Origin: a virus
Strand: one strand, 5' to 3'
Virus record (IMG/VR): IMGVR_UViG_3300019886_000010
Coordinates: 1 to 43,274 of that record
Length of the DNA stretch: 43,274 bases
In this document: positions 7,317-14,725 of the stretch, in pieces
Layout: the number at the start of each line of letters is the position of its first letter
Numbering within the stretch: position 1 is the stretch's first letter
Made by a program: the position numbers and the translations under genes
The notes under the pieces: model-generated
Database searches by the model: none
What the model saw: only the letters and a program-made list of their open reading frames with translations
Told to the model about the DNA's origin: nothing

Positions 7317-7611
7317 AGATTACATTGGCGATGGTGTTTATGTTGAGTTTGATGGTTTCGGTATACAGTTATCAACGCAACGTTTGGACGACGACTTAGG
7401 CGTCATTTTGCATTGGATCTATCTTGAACCCGGAGTCATGCAAGCATTAAACGATTTTGCAATGCGGATTAAGCGTGAGCTTGATATTCAGCCGATATCA
7501 GGTCACGTATTTGAGTTTGATGGAACAAACAAAGAATGTATTTTGTGCAATGAAATACGAACGCACGACATTCATATCATGGAGGAAAACGACGATGCCG
7601 GATCTAAATGA
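7300..7611 (+). CDS. hypothetical protein (103 aa)
   Basis: Start at ATG 7300 (GGGA seven bases upstream) instead of 7288. The protein begins MKVPVKDYIGDG and looks beta-rich in its first half. Near the C-terminus it has CILC and nearby histidines (THDIH), possibly a small metal site. It overlaps the Sak4-like gene by 17 bases and is likely co-translated with it. Family not recognised. Confidence 0.55.
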   Translation: MKVPVKDYIGDGVYVEFDGFGIQLSTQRLDDDLGVILHWIYLEPGVMQALNDFAMRIKRELDIQPISGHVFEFDGTNKECILCNEIRTHDIHIMEENDDAGSK

Positions 7612-8428
7612 TTTCAAGCCCGAGAAACGTTTTGTTGCATTGTTTGCTGGAGAGTCAAAGTCAGGTAAATCTGGCGCGGCAGCATCATTTGAGCATCCAT
7701 ATCACGAACTTGATTTTGATAATCGATTTGGTGGAATCGCAGATATGGTTGCGCAGCAGATTATCAAAGACCGCAGGATAAGCTATCAGCAGTTTGATGG
7801 TATGGCTGGCTGGGAACCCGTTGCGAAAGAAATGAGACGGCTGTATATGCTTAAAGTAGCATATAAGCTTAATCCAATGAATCAGCCTTTTCCGTACAAA
7901 ACGATTGGGCTCGGTTCATTAGGTCCGTTGTGCCGTTTAGTTATGGCATTGTTTTATGAAGAAGCGACAGGTGCTCATGTTGGTGGCAAAGGTGAAAACT
8001 CACTCCGTTTGGCGCATCCAGGAGACTACCGCGCCGAGAATAACGGCGTCAATCAAGTGTTAGACTACCTTTTTGCCATGCCCTGCAATTTAATCGTAAC
8101 CTGTCATACACGGGAAAAGTGGGGTAAACCAAAAATGCTCGCGCCCGGTGATGAGTACAAACCAAATGAGATTATTGGTGAGAAGTTAAATCTCACAGAT
8201 AATCTCGCCGCAGGTTTAATCGGTCGTTTTGATAATGTATTCAATTTTAGCCGTGAATTACAAGGTGGAAAGATTGAATACTATGTTGAATTCGCAAGTG
8301 AAATGTGCGGCAACAGCTTTGGTATCCCGCCAGGTAAGTTTAAGTTCACAAATCAAGAATTTCAACCGTTTTTCCGTGATCTGTGTAATAAGCATCGTAA
8401 AGACATAAAGGAGGGGACAACAGTATGA
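7595..8428 (+). CDS. Sak4-like RecA-fold ATPase (AAA_24 type)
   Basis: 277 aa. Start at ATG 7595, which follows GGAGG by nine bases; the longer open frame lies in the neighbouring gene. Walker A is GESKSGKS near residues 20-27, followed by a helix and a strand carrying acidic residues (ELDFDNRFGG) as in Sak4 and other AAA_24 phage proteins. A hydrophobic strand ending LIVTCHTREKW near residues 165-180 matches the sensor region. Sak4-type proteins are small RecA-like recombinases that anneal single strands, usually with a phage SSB. An SSB-like gene lies three genes downstream. The assignment rests on motifs and context. Confidence 0.7.
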   Translation: MPDLNDFKPEKRFVALFAGESKSGKSGAAASFEHPYHELDFDNRFGGIADMVAQQIIKDRRISYQQFDGMAGWEPVAKEMRRLYMLKVAYKLNPMNQPFPYKTIGLGSLGPLCRLVMALFYEEATGAHVGGKGENSLRLAHPGDYRAENNGVNQVLDYLFAMPCNLIVTCHTREKWGKPKMLAPGDEYKPNEIIGEKLNLTDNLAAGLIGRFDNVFNFSRELQGGKIEYYVEFASEMCGNSFGIPPGKFKFTNQEFQPFFRDLCNKHRKDIKEGTTV

Positions 8429-8625
8429 AGATTCGAATCAAAGTTTCAAAAGATGAAGCGCAACAGTTAGTCGTTCAGGAATTTAACAAACGTTTTCCGA
8501 ATGCTGAATTAAGCTTTGAACTCGAACATCAAAGTTACTCATCAGAATTCGGTGAGATCAATGTCGAAGTTGATTTGTTTCCAGTGAGTGAACAGTTAAC
8601 GTTCGTAGATAAGGAGGACGAATGA
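8425..8625 (+). CDS. hypothetical protein (66 aa)
   Basis: AAAGGAGGGG upstream gives one of the strongest ribosome sites in the window, and the ATG overlaps the previous stop (ATGA). The product alternates basic N-terminus and acidic C-terminus, with beta-prone segments (INVEVDLF). Coupling to the ATPase suggests a shared task in recombination. No family is recognised. Confidence 0.6.
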   Translation: MKIRIKVSKDEAQQLVVQEFNKRFPNAELSFELEHQSYSSEFGEINVEVDLFPVSEQLTFVDKEDE

Positions 8626-8834
8626 GACCAAAGTGTGCAGAAGCATTTGCAGCGATTGTTGAACAACAAAAGGTTAGCGATCCAGATGCAAACTTCATCG
8701 AAGTTGGATTAGCATTAGGCTACGCTGAGGATGAACTCAAAGAAGACTTTCCGCAGTTGTTTGCTGATGATGAAGATTTCGGTGATGACGATCAAGACGA
8801 TGACGATGACGAAGAAGCGGATGACGCTGAATAA
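8622..8834 (+). CDS. acidic-tailed small protein (70 aa)
   Basis: Starts in the previous stop (ATGA) with AAGGAGG upstream. The first 45 residues look helical. The last 25 are almost entirely D and E. Such tails occur in SSB partners and in DNA-mimic inhibitors. Its position between the Sak4-like and SSB-like genes favours a recombination accessory role. That is inference. The message could also be tuned for the SSB gene that follows. Confidence 0.6.
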   Translation: MRPKCAEAFAAIVEQQKVSDPDANFIEVGLALGYAEDELKEDFPQLFADDEDFGDDDQDDDDDEEADDAE

Positions 8835-8881
8835 GCTTCATTTTTAACTATAACGTTCGACTATGAAAGAAGGGTATCTAT

Positions 8882-9304
8882 ATCGAGATCAATTTTAGCC
8901 GCGGAGACTTGCTCGCGGGGCAGCCAATCCAGCCAGGGTGGTATACTGGAACAATTTTGAAGGACGAACTTAAATCTGAGGGTGGCCGCATTGATAACGA
9001 AATCGTATTGGATTTCGACAATGAGCTGCTACGTAATGATGAGCGTACAATTAAACATACGTTCTTCAATGCAATCGACAAAGGCAAAGGTTTTCTCGTA
9101 ACGTATATGGCCGCGCTCTTAAATAAACCAGTGAAAGACATCGTGGATGGCCTCGAAAAAGGTCAAACGTATGGTTTCTCGATTGGCGAAGGTAAGAACG
9201 TAGGCAAAAAGATACAGTTCAAGGTCATAAATGAAATGTATCAAGGCCGTCCGCAGAATCGTGTTGAAACGTTCATTCCTGCTGGAATGGAAGCTCCGGT
9301 TTAA
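8882..9304 (+). CDS. ssDNA-binding protein candidate with probable ATC start
   Basis: The C-terminal 131 residues are open from a TTG at 8909, but that codon has only two bases between it and GGAG. The reading frame is coherent further back (IEINFSRGDLL), and AAGGG lies seven bases before an ATC at 8882, so a rare ATC start is likely. The protein has PGWYTGTI and later beta-rich segments ending in RVETF, similar in style to phage SSB-like proteins (DUF669 type). Its place after a Sak4-like gene supports this. Function is inferred from context. The non-AUG start needs direct evidence. Confidence 0.5.
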   Translation: MEINFSRGDLLAGQPIQPGWYTGTILKDELKSEGGRIDNEIVLDFDNELLRNDERTIKHTFFNAIDKGKGFLVTYMAALLNKPVKDIVDGLEKGQTYGFSIGEGKNVGKKIQFKVINEMYQGRPQNRVETFIPAGMEAPV

Positions 9305-9382
9305 CAACGAAGGAGGTTCTCGTAAACGAGATTAAATCAGGTGTAGCCAATGCTTGTGAACCAAGTAAGCTTTAGCCGGAGC
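9293..9382 (+). other. structured intergenic RNA element
   Basis: From the end of the SSB-like gene to just before the next gene: GCTCCGG near 9293 can pair with CCGGAGC near 9376. Inside lies a perfect hairpin TCTCG-TAAA-CGAGA just after an AAGGAGG motif, and a GCTT/AAGC stem. The AAGGAGG is followed, five bases on, by a GTA-started frame of 17 codons. It might be a leader with a ribosome stand-by site, an SSB-binding RNA or a small RNA. Confidence 0.3.
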
Positions 9383-9398
9383 CTCAGAAAAGGATAAA

Positions 9399-9782
9399 AT
9401 GGCAAACGTAGACTTTAAAGAATTTATACTTGAACCGCGCTCTGAATTAAAACGACAATTCTTCGATCTGCTGCATAAAAATCAGCTTCAATGTCTCGAA
9501 ATGCTGATACGGAAGAACGCAGATTATGTACATCAGGACCCCGATCCATTCATCAATTTTCGCAATCCTAAAATGAAAGCCATTTTGGATCAACTTCCAT
9601 GTTCACATCCAGATGATGTTGAATGTGCAATCTTTGAACAAATTTCAATCAAGTTTAACCGCATTGCAAACTTGTTGTTTAGTTCAACCCCGCCAGTTAA
9701 TGAACGTCTCGATGATAGCTTCGATGACATTATGAACTATACCAACCTTTTAAAGACATACCGACAGATGAATCCACGATGA
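9399..9782 (+). CDS. DUF1599-like (Nmad1-type) protein
   Basis: 127 aa with AAAAGGATAAA before the start. An NADYVHQDPDPFINFRN segment (around residues 40-55), an EQISIKFNRIANLL segment and a C-terminal DDSFDDIMNYTNLL helix follow the order of conserved patches in DUF1599. That family is all-helical, related to NTP-pyrophosphatase-like proteins, and has been linked by context to nucleotide modification. If correct, it may act on nucleotide pools near the polymerase gene. The match is from memory of the motif pattern, so it is moderate. Confidence 0.5.
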   Translation: MANVDFKEFILEPRSELKRQFFDLLHKNQLQCLEMLIRKNADYVHQDPDPFINFRNPKMKAILDQLPCSHPDDVECAIFEQISIKFNRIANLLFSSTPPVNERLDDSFDDIMNYTNLLKTYRQMNPR

Positions 9783-9943
9783 TTGAACCAATCCTAGTTA
9801 CGTGCTTAATGTGTAGTGAAGAGTTTAACTATTATCTAGATGAGCATACAGGACAGCAATGTATAGTTAATTCTGAAAATGGATACGCTTGCATTGAATG
9901 TATCAAATTTGCATTTGAATCTGTAGGATACCCGACTGAATGA
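9779..9943 (+). CDS. 54-aa zinc-ribbon micro-protein
   Basis: Starts in the stop of its neighbour and ends in the start of the polymerase gene (ATGA at both ends). Two C-x2-C pairs (CLMC near residues 9-12 and CIEC near 38-41), plus one extra cysteine, form a typical zinc-ribbon layout. Perfect packing on both sides makes it a credible gene. Because it is coupled to the polymerase it might be a polymerase accessory, but this is inference. Confidence 0.6.
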   Translation: MIEPILVTCLMCSEEFNYYLDEHTGQQCIVNSENGYACIECIKFAFESVGYPTE

Positions 9944-12534
9944 TCGAAAACGTACCATTTAAACAATCATTTAAGCCTGAAATTTCATCACATGGATACG
10001 GTGACGCTACCATTATGTTCCTCGGAGGTTATCCTACCAATGAAGATATAATGAACGAGAAAGCATTGAGTGGTACGCAAGAAGCAACGTTAAATTCGAT
10101 GCTCCGCGCCGAGAAAATGGACATGGGCCAATGCTATAGCTCGCTTTTTATTAAGCAAGCCATCGGATATGCAGGCTCGAATCCAAAGAAACTGTATCAA
10201 GCATTGTTAAGAGTGGACAAGCAGCTTTACGAGGAAATGTTATTTGAAGAAATTAAAACAGTCAATCCAAACGTCATTGTACCTTTGGATGATATTGCTC
10301 TCAGTGCCGTTTTTACGCATATTAATCTTATCAAGAAACCTAAAGGAAGACGCTTTTTTATCAATTGTTATCGAGGGTCCATTCTCAGTTTACGTGATGA
10401 TTGGCAACTCAAGCTCCCTGCAATTATTAGAGTCATTCCGACCTTATCACCACAGTTGCTTAATCAAGATTACACCGCGCGAGCATATGTTAGGACTGAT
10501 TTTAAGCGTATATCGCAGTGTAAGCTTATGCGTTCGCCAATTAAGGAGCCAGGATTAATCTGGATCGCGCGCAACTCAATTGAAGTACATCGATTCTTTT
10601 CGAGAGGTTTAGCTCAAAACGATGGTTTTGTAACATTTGACATTGAAACATACGGTGGGATGCTTACAATGATCTCATTTTGTTTCGACGGTAACGAAGC
10701 CTGTTCAATTCCGCTATCGCCATTCTACTTTCAAGAAATCTCGCCAGGTGAATTAGCATTAATGTGGCAGCTTGTCGCAAAAGTATTGTCCCATTCAATT
10801 CCAAAGTGTAATCAGAACATAAAGTATGATTGGACGATACTTCAACGCCACGGATTTTACGTCAAGAATGTTGTTCACGATACCATGCTTAAAGGTGCAT
10901 TGTTATATCCTGAGCTTCCGAAAGCACTCGATTTTCTCAATTCCATTTATACAGAAATTCCTTATTACAAAGATGAAGGAAAAGACTTTGATCCACGTAA
11001 AGATAACAAAGACAAGCTATCTCTGTATAACGCGAAAGATGCCCTTAGTGCACACCTTGTTAATAAAAGACAAGACGAAGAATTAAAAGAAAACGATCAG
11101 CATGATTTGTATCATAAAGAGATTGCGCCGCTTATTCTTATTTATAAGAACATGGATGAGACTGGAATTTTGGTTGACGAAGATCGAAGAGATAAACTCA
11201 TCTTTAAATACACTGGAATGTATGAGCGCGAACTTGGTATTTTGCGCAGTTTTATTGGTGACCCTGTTTTTAATCCTAGGAGTTCTCAACAGGTTGGGCG
11301 CTTACTTTATGATGACTTGAGGTTTCCAAAGCGCACGAAGACTAATGAAAAAGGTGAGAAAGTATACAAAACAGATAAAGATACATTAGATGACCTTTTG
11401 ATTAATCACGCCGAGCACAACAAAAAAGGTCAAGTTGGTGCGCTCATTATTTCAAAAGTTGTTATCATTCGTAAAGTTGCAAAGGTGCTTGAACTGTTGG
11501 ATACTCCGCTGTATCCTGACCATACAATGCGAGGTTCGAGTAATCTCGGGGGCACCGAAACTGGAAGATCCTCGTCATCGAAAGCATTGGATGAGATTTT
11601 ACTTGAAAGAGCACTTTGGAAAGACTACCCCACTCGAAAACGTAAGCTAGGTCGTTCACTACAAACTATATCTAAACATGGATTTCACGTTGATGATGAA
11701 ACTTTTGATAGTTTTGATGATGTTGACATTGCAGCCGATTTACGTTCAATGTTTGTACCTCCACATAATTTTGTTTTTGTTGAAGGTGATGGATCGGGTG
11801 CTGAAGCTCGTGTTGTCTTTGTTTTAGCCGAAGATTGGGAAGGTTTAGCTGCAATGGATCAAAAGCCTAAGATTCATGCTAAAACAGCAGCCGCGATCTT
11901 TGGTATAGACGTTGCAACAATACATAAGGATGAAACGGGAGCTTGGCAGCCAACTATACCTAGAATTGGTATTTCATATTACGATTTGGGCAAGCGAATT
12001 CGCCATGCCGGAAACTATGACATGACGGAATTCAGACTCGCACAAATGACGCACATCAAAATAAAAGAGTGCAAGTACATGTTGGATAAATTTCATGAAA
12101 CTAACCCAAAAATTCGTGGCGTTTATCATAAAGAAGTTGATGAGGCACTCATCCGTTATCGTGTACTGGAAACTCCATTTGGGCGCAAACGGCAATTCTT
12201 CGATCGTATTTCAGGTCACACGTACAAAGAAGCTAAAGCGCAGATCCCACAATCTACGATCAGTGATTTAACGAAGTTTACCCTTCCGCGACTGGTAAAT
12301 AACCTGCCGGGGTACATGGTCAAGTATAAAATCTGCACTGAGCAGCATGATGGCATACTTGCTATTACGCACAAGGATTATTGGGAACGTTATATCGAAG
12401 TGTTTCAACAACAGTATGAAAGGCCGATTTCATTTCGCCGCGGCTCGTTAATTCGTGACTTCGATCTTATTGTGCCAGCAGAAATGTCAATGTCAGAAAC
12501 AAACTGGATGGATTTACAGGAGATTCGCATATGA
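9940..12534 (+). CDS. polA: family A DNA polymerase with UDG-like N-terminal domain
   Basis: 864 aa. Residues 1-190 resemble a family 4/5 uracil-DNA glycosylase fold (FLGGYPTNED near 28-36, then LSGTQ), but the usual GEAPG and HPS motifs are altered, so the domain is probably not active. Residues 230-370 hold a 3'-5' exonuclease with DIET (234-237), NIKYD (293-297) and YNAKD (363-367). The polymerase domain has a TETGR segment, motif A GDGSGAEARV (Asp617), motif B GKRIRHAGNYD (Lys685) and motif C QHDG (Asp804), where HDE is usual. It replicates the phage genome. The stop overlaps the next gene. Confidence 0.93.
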   Translation: MIENVPFKQSFKPEISSHGYGDATIMFLGGYPTNEDIMNEKALSGTQEATLNSMLRAEKMDMGQCYSSLFIKQAIGYAGSNPKKLYQALLRVDKQLYEEMLFEEIKTVNPNVIVPLDDIALSAVFTHINLIKKPKGRRFFINCYRGSILSLRDDWQLKLPAIIRVIPTLSPQLLNQDYTARAYVRTDFKRISQCKLMRSPIKEPGLIWIARNSIEVHRFFSRGLAQNDGFVTFDIETYGGMLTMISFCFDGNEACSIPLSPFYFQEISPGELALMWQLVAKVLSHSIPKCNQNIKYDWTILQRHGFYVKNVVHDTMLKGALLYPELPKALDFLNSIYTEIPYYKDEGKDFDPRKDNKDKLSLYNAKDALSAHLVNKRQDEELKENDQHDLYHKEIAPLILIYKNMDETGILVDEDRRDKLIFKYTGMYERELGILRSFIGDPVFNPRSSQQVGRLLYDDLRFPKRTKTNEKGEKVYKTDKDTLDDLLINHAEHNKKGQVGALIISKVVIIRKVAKVLELLDTPLYPDHTMRGSSNLGGTETGRSSSSKALDEILLERALWKDYPTRKRKLGRSLQTISKHGFHVDDETFDSFDDVDIAADLRSMFVPPHNFVFVEGDGSGAEARVVFVLAEDWEGLAAMDQKPKIHAKTAAAIFGIDVATIHKDETGAWQPTIPRIGISYYDLGKRIRHAGNYDMTEFRLAQMTHIKIKECKYMLDKFHETNPKIRGVYHKEVDEALIRYRVLETPFGRKRQFFDRISGHTYKEAKAQIPQSTISDLTKFTLPRLVNNLPGYMVKYKICTEQHDGILAITHKDYWERYIEVFQQQYERPISFRRGSLIRDFDLIVPAEMSMSETNWMDLQEIRI

Positions 12535-12854
12535 AAGACGATACCCCAATTTCAAACATACTCGTTACTTCGATTATATCCCATCGAGATAAGGCTCCTC
12601 GTGTGGATATTCAATTTAATGATAAGCAGCATGTTCAGCTAGAAGTTGAGGCCGCGATTAAAATTGGACTCGACATTATTCATGTTGCAATGGGTGCTTA
12701 TGCGGATGCCTTTTTATTTAACTGGTTTACTAAAAAGGTATTTGTTGATGATACTGAAAAAACAACACAAATTGCAGGCGCAATGCTAATTGATTTTCGA
12801 GAGTATCGAGAAAAACTTGAGCTTGCATTCAAAAGCTATCAACAGCCTAAATAG
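12531..12854 (+). CDS. hypothetical protein (107 aa)
   Basis: Starts in the polymerase stop (ATGA), with GGAG eight bases before the ATG. The first half is beta-prone (VTSIISH, VDIQF), the second helical. No motif is recognised. Coupling to the polymerase suggests it is made with it, perhaps as an accessory. The next gene is a mobile HNH gene, so this was probably once adjacent to the DUF3987-like gene. Confidence 0.6.
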   Translation: MKDDTPISNILVTSIISHRDKAPRVDIQFNDKQHVQLEVEAAIKIGLDIIHVAMGAYADAFLFNWFTKKVFVDDTEKTTQIAGAMLIDFREYREKLELAFKSYQQPK

Positions 12855-12862
12855 AAAGAGTT

Positions 12863-13309
12863 ATGCTGGATAATAAGCATGGAAGGCTCACATTTAAAAC
12901 AAACGCAGAAGGTTATCGATTAGTTTTTAAGCCTGACCATCCCAGAGCTACAAATGGAAATCATGGTTATGTCTATGAGCATATACTTATTGCTGAAACA
13001 GCTCTAGGTAAATACATCCCAATAAAGCATCCAGTTCATCATCAGGATGAAAACAACAGTAACAATCAAAATTCAAACTTAGTAATTTGTGAAAGTCATA
13101 AGTATCATATGCTTTTGCATGCTAGAATGCGAGTGTTAAAAGCAGGATACGATCCAAACCTATACAAGATATGCACTAATTGCAAAATAGCTAAAATGAA
13201 GATGTACTTTACGTTTAAAATTAGTTCGCATGACAACTTAGATCCTTCTTGCGTACAATGTAATGCTCTAGTACATAAGCTGAAAAAATTGAATAAACGC
13301 ATAAAATGA
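12863..13309 (+). CDS. HNH endonuclease with C-terminal zinc knuckle
   Basis: 148 aa. The HNH core is HPVHHQDENNSNNQNSNLV near residues 53-71, followed by HMLLH. A C-terminal pair CTNC ... CVQC (about residues 110-135) is the zinc-binding tail common in phage HNH homing endonucleases. These are selfish genes that cut DNA lacking their insertion. It is lodged between a polymerase-linked gene and the DUF3987-like helicase. The following gene lacks a good ribosome site, consistent with insertion damage to the original leader. Confidence 0.8.
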   Translation: MLDNKHGRLTFKTNAEGYRLVFKPDHPRATNGNHGYVYEHILIAETALGKYIPIKHPVHHQDENNSNNQNSNLVICESHKYHMLLHARMRVLKAGYDPNLYKICTNCKIAKMKMYFTFKISSHDNLDPSCVQCNALVHKLKKLNKRIK

Positions 13310-13322
13310 AAGCTTGTCTTGC

Positions 13323-14522
13323 ATGGAAAATCCCGATGAAAATTTCGTTGACCTTTTCATTAACCACTTCGCTGAATATGAGTCGCCACTCAGCTTTTGG
13401 AAATGGGGCGCGTATGGTACTATTGGAGCAGTATTAAAAACTAATGTTTGGTTTCAGCATGGAAACTATCGAATCTATCCAAACTGTTACATTGTTTTTC
13501 TGGCAGAATCAGCGCAGTTCCGGAAGGGCCAGCCAATAGAGGTAAGTAGGCGATTGCTTAATGTACTGAAGCATACAAAGGTATTCAGTGGAACGGCGTC
13601 AATTCAAGCTATACTTGATCTTTTAGCTCAGGACATAGCAAATAAACAGACGGGGATTCCGATTAAAGGTGGAAGTGCCCTAATCACGGCGGATGAACTT
13701 GCATCGTTCTTCATTAGTGATCCTAGGCTAATTCCACTTCTTACGGATATATGGAGTCCAAGAGTGGGAGATGATGTATATGAGTATCACCTCCGTTCAC
13801 AGAATAGTATTATTATTAAAAATCTTTGTGTTAGTATGCTTGCTGCGTCCAATGAAACATTTCTTCGTGACGTGTATGACTCGCGTGCAGTCTATGGAGG
13901 TTTACTTGGCCGCACGTTTATGATAAAACCAGACGAAACACGAAAGCCAAATTCATTAATGGGTGAGCCGATATTCAGTGATGAGTCGTCTTTAGTTGAA
14001 TCGTTGAAAAAGATTAAAGCGTTAAGTGGAAAAGTCACAATTACGCAGGGTGCAAAGGATGCTTACAATCCTTGGTACAATGAGTTGTATCATAAGTACA
14101 AAACACACCCAGATAAAACTGGGGTAATCCAACGAATGCATACGAACGTGATTAAGATAGCAATCATTATCGCGGCATCGAAGTATTCGCTAGAAGTAAC
14201 GAAAGAGATTTTTGAGTCCGCGATCCTGGAAGTAACCGCGTTAAAACAAAACTATGAGTTATATGTTATGAGTGCAGGAAAATCAGATCTCGCAGATATA
14301 GGGGCTAGGCTTTTGGCCGCAATGCTGGAAGCTAAAGATTACACAGTAACAAGAACTGAGTTCTTAACGAAGAACTGGGGTGACGTACAAGCGGAGGATT
14401 TAGACAAGTTAATTGAAACACTTACTCAAAGTGAGATGATTTCATTAGCACTTGTACCTCCATCGTATGTTGCATATCGAATGACGCCAAAAGCATTGGC
14501 GATCATGAACAAAAAGGATTAA
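13323..14522 (+). CDS. DUF3987-like helicase/primase-associated ATPase
   Basis: 399 aa from ATG 13323 (a TTG at 13314 is also in frame). The N-terminal half has FWKWGAYGTIGAVL and then NCYIVFLAESAQFRKGQP at about residues 62-80, the position of the P-loop in DUF3987 proteins, here without a canonical GKT/S. ALITADELASFF matches a Walker B-like strand and VSMLAASNE a sensor strand. The C-terminal 60 residues look like a winged helix. DUF3987 proteins are replication ATPases often next to primase domains. No primase active site is seen here. The altered P-loop is notable, but this subgroup often has RKG there. Confidence 0.6.
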   Translation: MENPDENFVDLFINHFAEYESPLSFWKWGAYGTIGAVLKTNVWFQHGNYRIYPNCYIVFLAESAQFRKGQPIEVSRRLLNVLKHTKVFSGTASIQAILDLLAQDIANKQTGIPIKGGSALITADELASFFISDPRLIPLLTDIWSPRVGDDVYEYHLRSQNSIIIKNLCVSMLAASNETFLRDVYDSRAVYGGLLGRTFMIKPDETRKPNSLMGEPIFSDESSLVESLKKIKALSGKVTITQGAKDAYNPWYNELYHKYKTHPDKTGVIQRMHTNVIKIAIIIAASKYSLEVTKEIFESAILEVTALKQNYELYVMSAGKSDLADIGARLLAAMLEAKDYTVTRTEFLTKNWGDVQAEDLDKLIETLTQSEMISLALVPPSYVAYRMTPKALAIMNKKD

Positions 14523-14525
14523 ACC

Positions 14526-14588
14526 ATGATTAGTTTATTCATCATCGTAGGTTGTATCTTTGTTTTATGGATGGCTGGGCGAAAATGA
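14526..14588 (+). CDS. 20-aa single-TM micro-protein
   Basis: AAGGATTAAACC precedes the ATG. The peptide is nearly all hydrophobic (SLFIIVGCIFVLWMAG) with a basic end (RK), fitting one membrane helix. It ends in the start of the next small gene (ATGA). One of several tiny membrane peptides in this genome. Could be a host-membrane effector or a lysis helper. Function unknown. Confidence 0.45.
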   Translation: MISLFIIVGCIFVLWMAGRK

Positions 14589-14725
14589 AACTGCGTAATT
14601 TCATGCACTATGAAAGCCCAGTTCGTTGGTATAAGATAAAAATAGCACGTGAGCCTGAAAAACGTGAATTCCTTTTCTTTATCGCATTTATACACTGGCG
14701 ATGGGCTTTCGTTATCTCCCTATAG
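14585..14725 (+). CDS. 46-aa hypothetical protein at the convergence point
   Basis: Starts in the previous stop (ATGA). Basic and aromatic-rich, with a hydrophobic C-terminal stretch (FLFFIAFIHW, then WAFVISL) that may associate with membranes. Its last 14 bases overlap the end of the minus-strand ejection-protein gene, so the two arms meet tail to tail with no spacer. No terminator is evident here on either strand. Confidence 0.5.
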   Translation: MKLRNFMHYESPVRWYKIKIAREPEKREFLFFIAFIHWRWAFVISL

